Shown: positions 5,656 to 7,322 of the stretch, piece after piece
Layout of the letters: each line of letters begins with the position of its first letter
How positions within the stretch are numbered: position 1 is the first letter of the stretch
NCBI GenBank assembly: GCA_030681145.1
Contig: JAUXXK010000073.1
Location: forward strand, 1 to 7,322
Direction of reading: 5' to 3'
Source: Methanobacteriaceae archaeon
GTDB taxonomy: Archaea; Methanobacteriota; Methanobacteria; Methanobacteriales; Methanobacteriaceae
DNA length: 7,322 bases
Notes under the pieces: model-generated
What the model saw: only the letters and a program-made list of their open reading frames with translations
Database searches by the model: none
What the model was told of the DNA's origin: nothing
Made by a program: the position numbers and the translations under genes

Positions 5656-7020
5656 ATGGACATAGAGGGATTCGTAAGACGAAGAATAAATAATGAGGAT
5701 CAAGAAACTATTACCGAAGTGCTCGCTGATAGAATAATGGAATTTAAGGACATCCAAAAAGATGATGCTATTACAATGGCGGCAGCTGTTATTGAAGAGG
5801 TTCAAAATACCTTAAAAATACAAAATCAAGATGATGAATTTTTAAGAGAAATAATTGATTATAATAAAGCAAAAGTTGGCATGGGAGAGATGGGTGTTGG
5901 ATCCCGTGGGGCTGGAGACTTTTTTGTTCATAGAAAAATCGCTGAAATTGTTTCAAGTACCAATACTCATTCTTTAATTAATCCTACTGCCCAAGATGAT
6001 GGGGGAGTAATAAAAACATCTTCTATGGGAAATGATGTGTATATAACTACTGCTGTGGACGGTATTCATTCCAGACTTAGTGAATATCCATTTTTAGGGG
6101 GTTTTCATGTTGCCCGAGCATCTTTAAGAGATGTTTGTGTTATGGGTGCTGATCCTGTTGCCATAATAAGTGATTTACATCTAGCTGATGATGGGGATGT
6201 GGGAAAATTATTTGATTTTACTGCAGGTGTAGCAGCAGTTTCAGAATTAATTGATGTTCCTATAGTTGCTGGAAGTACTCTACGTGTAGGTGGAGATATG
6301 GTTCTTGGTGATAGGTTAGTAAGTGCTGTAGGCTCCATAGGTGTATCTAAATATCCTCCAACAGCTCGAAAAAGAGCAGAAGCGGGAGACATAATTCTTT
6401 TAACAGAAGGATCGGGGGGAGGCACTATAACTACTACTGCACTGTACCATGGCCTTTTTGATGTTGTTTGGGAAACAATGGATATTAATTTTATTAAGGC
6501 GTCTGAAGCTATAATGCGGGCGGGTCTCTTACCTAATGTTCATGCAATGACTGACGTAACCAATGGTGGATTGAGGGGAGATGCACATGAAATTGCAACC
6601 ACAACGGGGCTGGGTCTGGAATTTTATCAAGATAAAATACGTGAAATGATTAATCCTAAGGTATTATCTATGTTAGAATCTCTTGATATTGATCCATTAG
6701 GTGTATCGGTTGATTCCCTGATGATAGTGGCTCCTGAAGATATTTCAGTACAAGTTAAAGAAGTAATATCTGCAGTCGGGGTTAGAATAACCGAAATTGG
6801 ACAAGTAGATGATAGTGGAATTCCCCGAATGATAAAAGAGGACGGATCCATTGAAGAGCTAAGGCCCCTTTTTAGAGAAGCAGCCTATACAAAAATAAAA
6901 AAATTGGTTGGAGATACTACTCCTGAAGATTTTGAAATCATGAAAGATAAAGTAGAAAAAGCAGCTTTAAATGCTATTAAAAAGAAAGATAAAGTTGTAA
7001 AAAGCATTAGGGAACAATAA
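5656..7020 (+). CDS. AIR-synthase-related protein (PurM/SelD/HypE/ThiL superfamily), function unknown
   Basis: A 454-residue cytosolic protein with the ATP-binding fold of the PurM superfamily, closest in character to archaeal COG2144-type proteins annotated as selenophosphate-synthetase-related. A helical N-terminal extension (about 1-70) precedes the glycine-rich GMGEMGVGSRGAGDFF (75-90). Then come AQDDGGVI (112-119, D114 and D115, metal/ATP), AVDGIH (133-138), ASLRDVCVMGADP (155-167), EGSGGGT (251-257) and TDVTNGGLRGDAHEIA (299-314). A lysine-rich tail ends the protein. It has one Cys (C161): it lacks the reactive Cys/Sec region of SelD and the C-terminal Cys of HypE, so it is probably neither. 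It may use ATP to activate an unknown carbonyl or phosphate substrate; a relative of methanogenesis marker protein 2 is an alternative reading. AGGTGAT (5646-5652) lies 3 nt before the ATG. Confidence 0.85.
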   Translation: MDIEGFVRRRINNEDQETITEVLADRIMEFKDIQKDDAITMAAAVIEEVQNTLKIQNQDDEFLREIIDYNKAKVGMGEMGVGSRGAGDFFVHRKIAEIVSSTNTHSLINPTAQDDGGVIKTSSMGNDVYITTAVDGIHSRLSEYPFLGGFHVARASLRDVCVMGADPVAIISDLHLADDGDVGKLFDFTAGVAAVSELIDVPIVAGSTLRVGGDMVLGDRLVSAVGSIGVSKYPPTARKRAEAGDIILLTEGSGGGTITTTALYHGLFDVVWETMDINFIKASEAIMRAGLLPNVHAMTDVTNGGLRGDAHEIATTTGLGLEFYQDKIREMINPKVLSMLESLDIDPLGVSVDSLMIVAPEDISVQVKEVISAVGVRITEIGQVDDSGIPRMIKEDGSIEELRPLFREAAYTKIKKLVGDTTPEDFEIMKDKVEKAALNAIKKKDKVVKSIREQ

Positions 7021-7039
7021 AAATCATGGTGGATGTCAT

Positions 7040-7322
7040 ATGGACCAAAAAGGATTTTTAATCACCATGGATACAATTTTTGGGCTCCTTATAACTTTTA
7101 TTTTAATTATAACTGTCATCAACGTTTTTAACACTCCACTTAATTCTTTTTCTAACGATCCAATATCTGCGGGCGATGTTCAGGATGTTATGGAAATCAT
7201 GGCTACACAAACTGATGTTGATGGCCAGACAATTCTAGGTGAAATGACTAATATTTTAATATCTCAAAATAATAGTGGGGAATCCATAAAATTAGCAGGT
7301 TTGTTGGCAGAAAAATTTCTAA
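7040..7322 (+). CDS. 5' part of a membrane-anchored, possibly pilin-like protein, cut by the right edge
   Basis: The frame opens at ATG 7040 and runs 94 codons to the window edge without a stop. It starts 19 bp after the AIR-synthase-related stop, with GGTG (7028-7031) 8 nt upstream, so it is likely in the same operon. The N-terminus MDQKGFLITMDTIF leads into one hydrophobic helix at about 12-30, followed by a polar, Asn/Ser/Asp-rich region that would lie outside the cell. A lysine-glycine pair before a hydrophobic stretch with an acidic residue (K4-G5, D11) resembles archaeal type IV pilin signals, but the acidic residue is one place off the usual +5. A simple signal anchor is the alternative. 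The family is not recognised. Confidence 0.7.
   Translation, partial: MDQKGFLITMDTIFGLLITFILIITVINVFNTPLNSFSNDPISAGDVQDVMEIMATQTDVDGQTILGEMTNILISQNNSGESIKLAGLLAEKFL

Noticed and set aside
6105..6851. Two open frames on the minus strand within the AIR-synthase-related gene
   Set aside because: They oppose a gene with conserved motifs throughout, and their low-complexity Pro/Ser/Thr-rich products are typical of antisense shadows.
5656..7020. Selenophosphate synthetase (selD), hydrogenase maturation protein HypE or PurM itself
   Set aside because: SelD's reactive Cys/Sec near the N-terminus and HypE's C-terminal Cys are absent (only C161 is present), and the length and N-terminal extension do not fit PurM.

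Overview
The window is a piece of a low-GC methanogenic archaeon's chromosome, most likely Methanobacteriales (Methanobacterium-like). The strongest marker is cfbD, the nitrogenase-like subunit of the enzyme that makes coenzyme F430, the nickel tetrapyrrole of methyl-coenzyme M reductase. Supporting signs are AGGTGAT-type Shine-Dalgarno sites, AT-rich intergenic gaps with archaeal TATA-like boxes, and archaeal-type relatives of SfsA and a PurM-superfamily protein. The genus is inferred, not proven.

Layout: genes read away from a divergent 140-bp gap (2569-2708). Leftward (minus strand) lie an exported, metallocarboxypeptidase-like protein of unknown role (1819-2568), SfsA (1025-1741), a YkuE/YaeI-type metallophosphoesterase (44-922), and the first 20 codons of a further gene (1-60) overlapping the phosphoesterase 3' end. 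Rightward (plus strand) lie cfbD (2709-3788), a compact nucleotidyltransferase-cupin fusion (3903-4907), hisH (4944-5543), a 454-residue AIR-synthase-related protein (5656-7020), and the start of a membrane-anchored, possibly pilin-like protein that runs off the right edge (7040-7322). No gap exceeds about 140 bp, and I see no tRNA, rRNA, CRISPR, insertion sequence or phage gene.

How the genes fit together: CfbD supplies F430 for methanogenesis and needs its NifH-like partner CfbC, which is not here. HisH is the glutaminase half of imidazole glycerol phosphate synthase, and its partner HisF is also absent. The fusion gene and hisH (36 bp apart) look co-transcribed, as do the AIR-synthase-related gene and the last ORF (19 bp apart). 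The 112-114 bp gaps before the fusion gene and before the AIR-synthase-related gene carry their own candidate promoters. The genes most worth study are the nucleotidyltransferase-cupin fusion, the AIR-synthase-related protein and the exported metallopeptidase-like protein. I found no clear new multi-gene defence or mobile system; this looks like a chromosomal core block.
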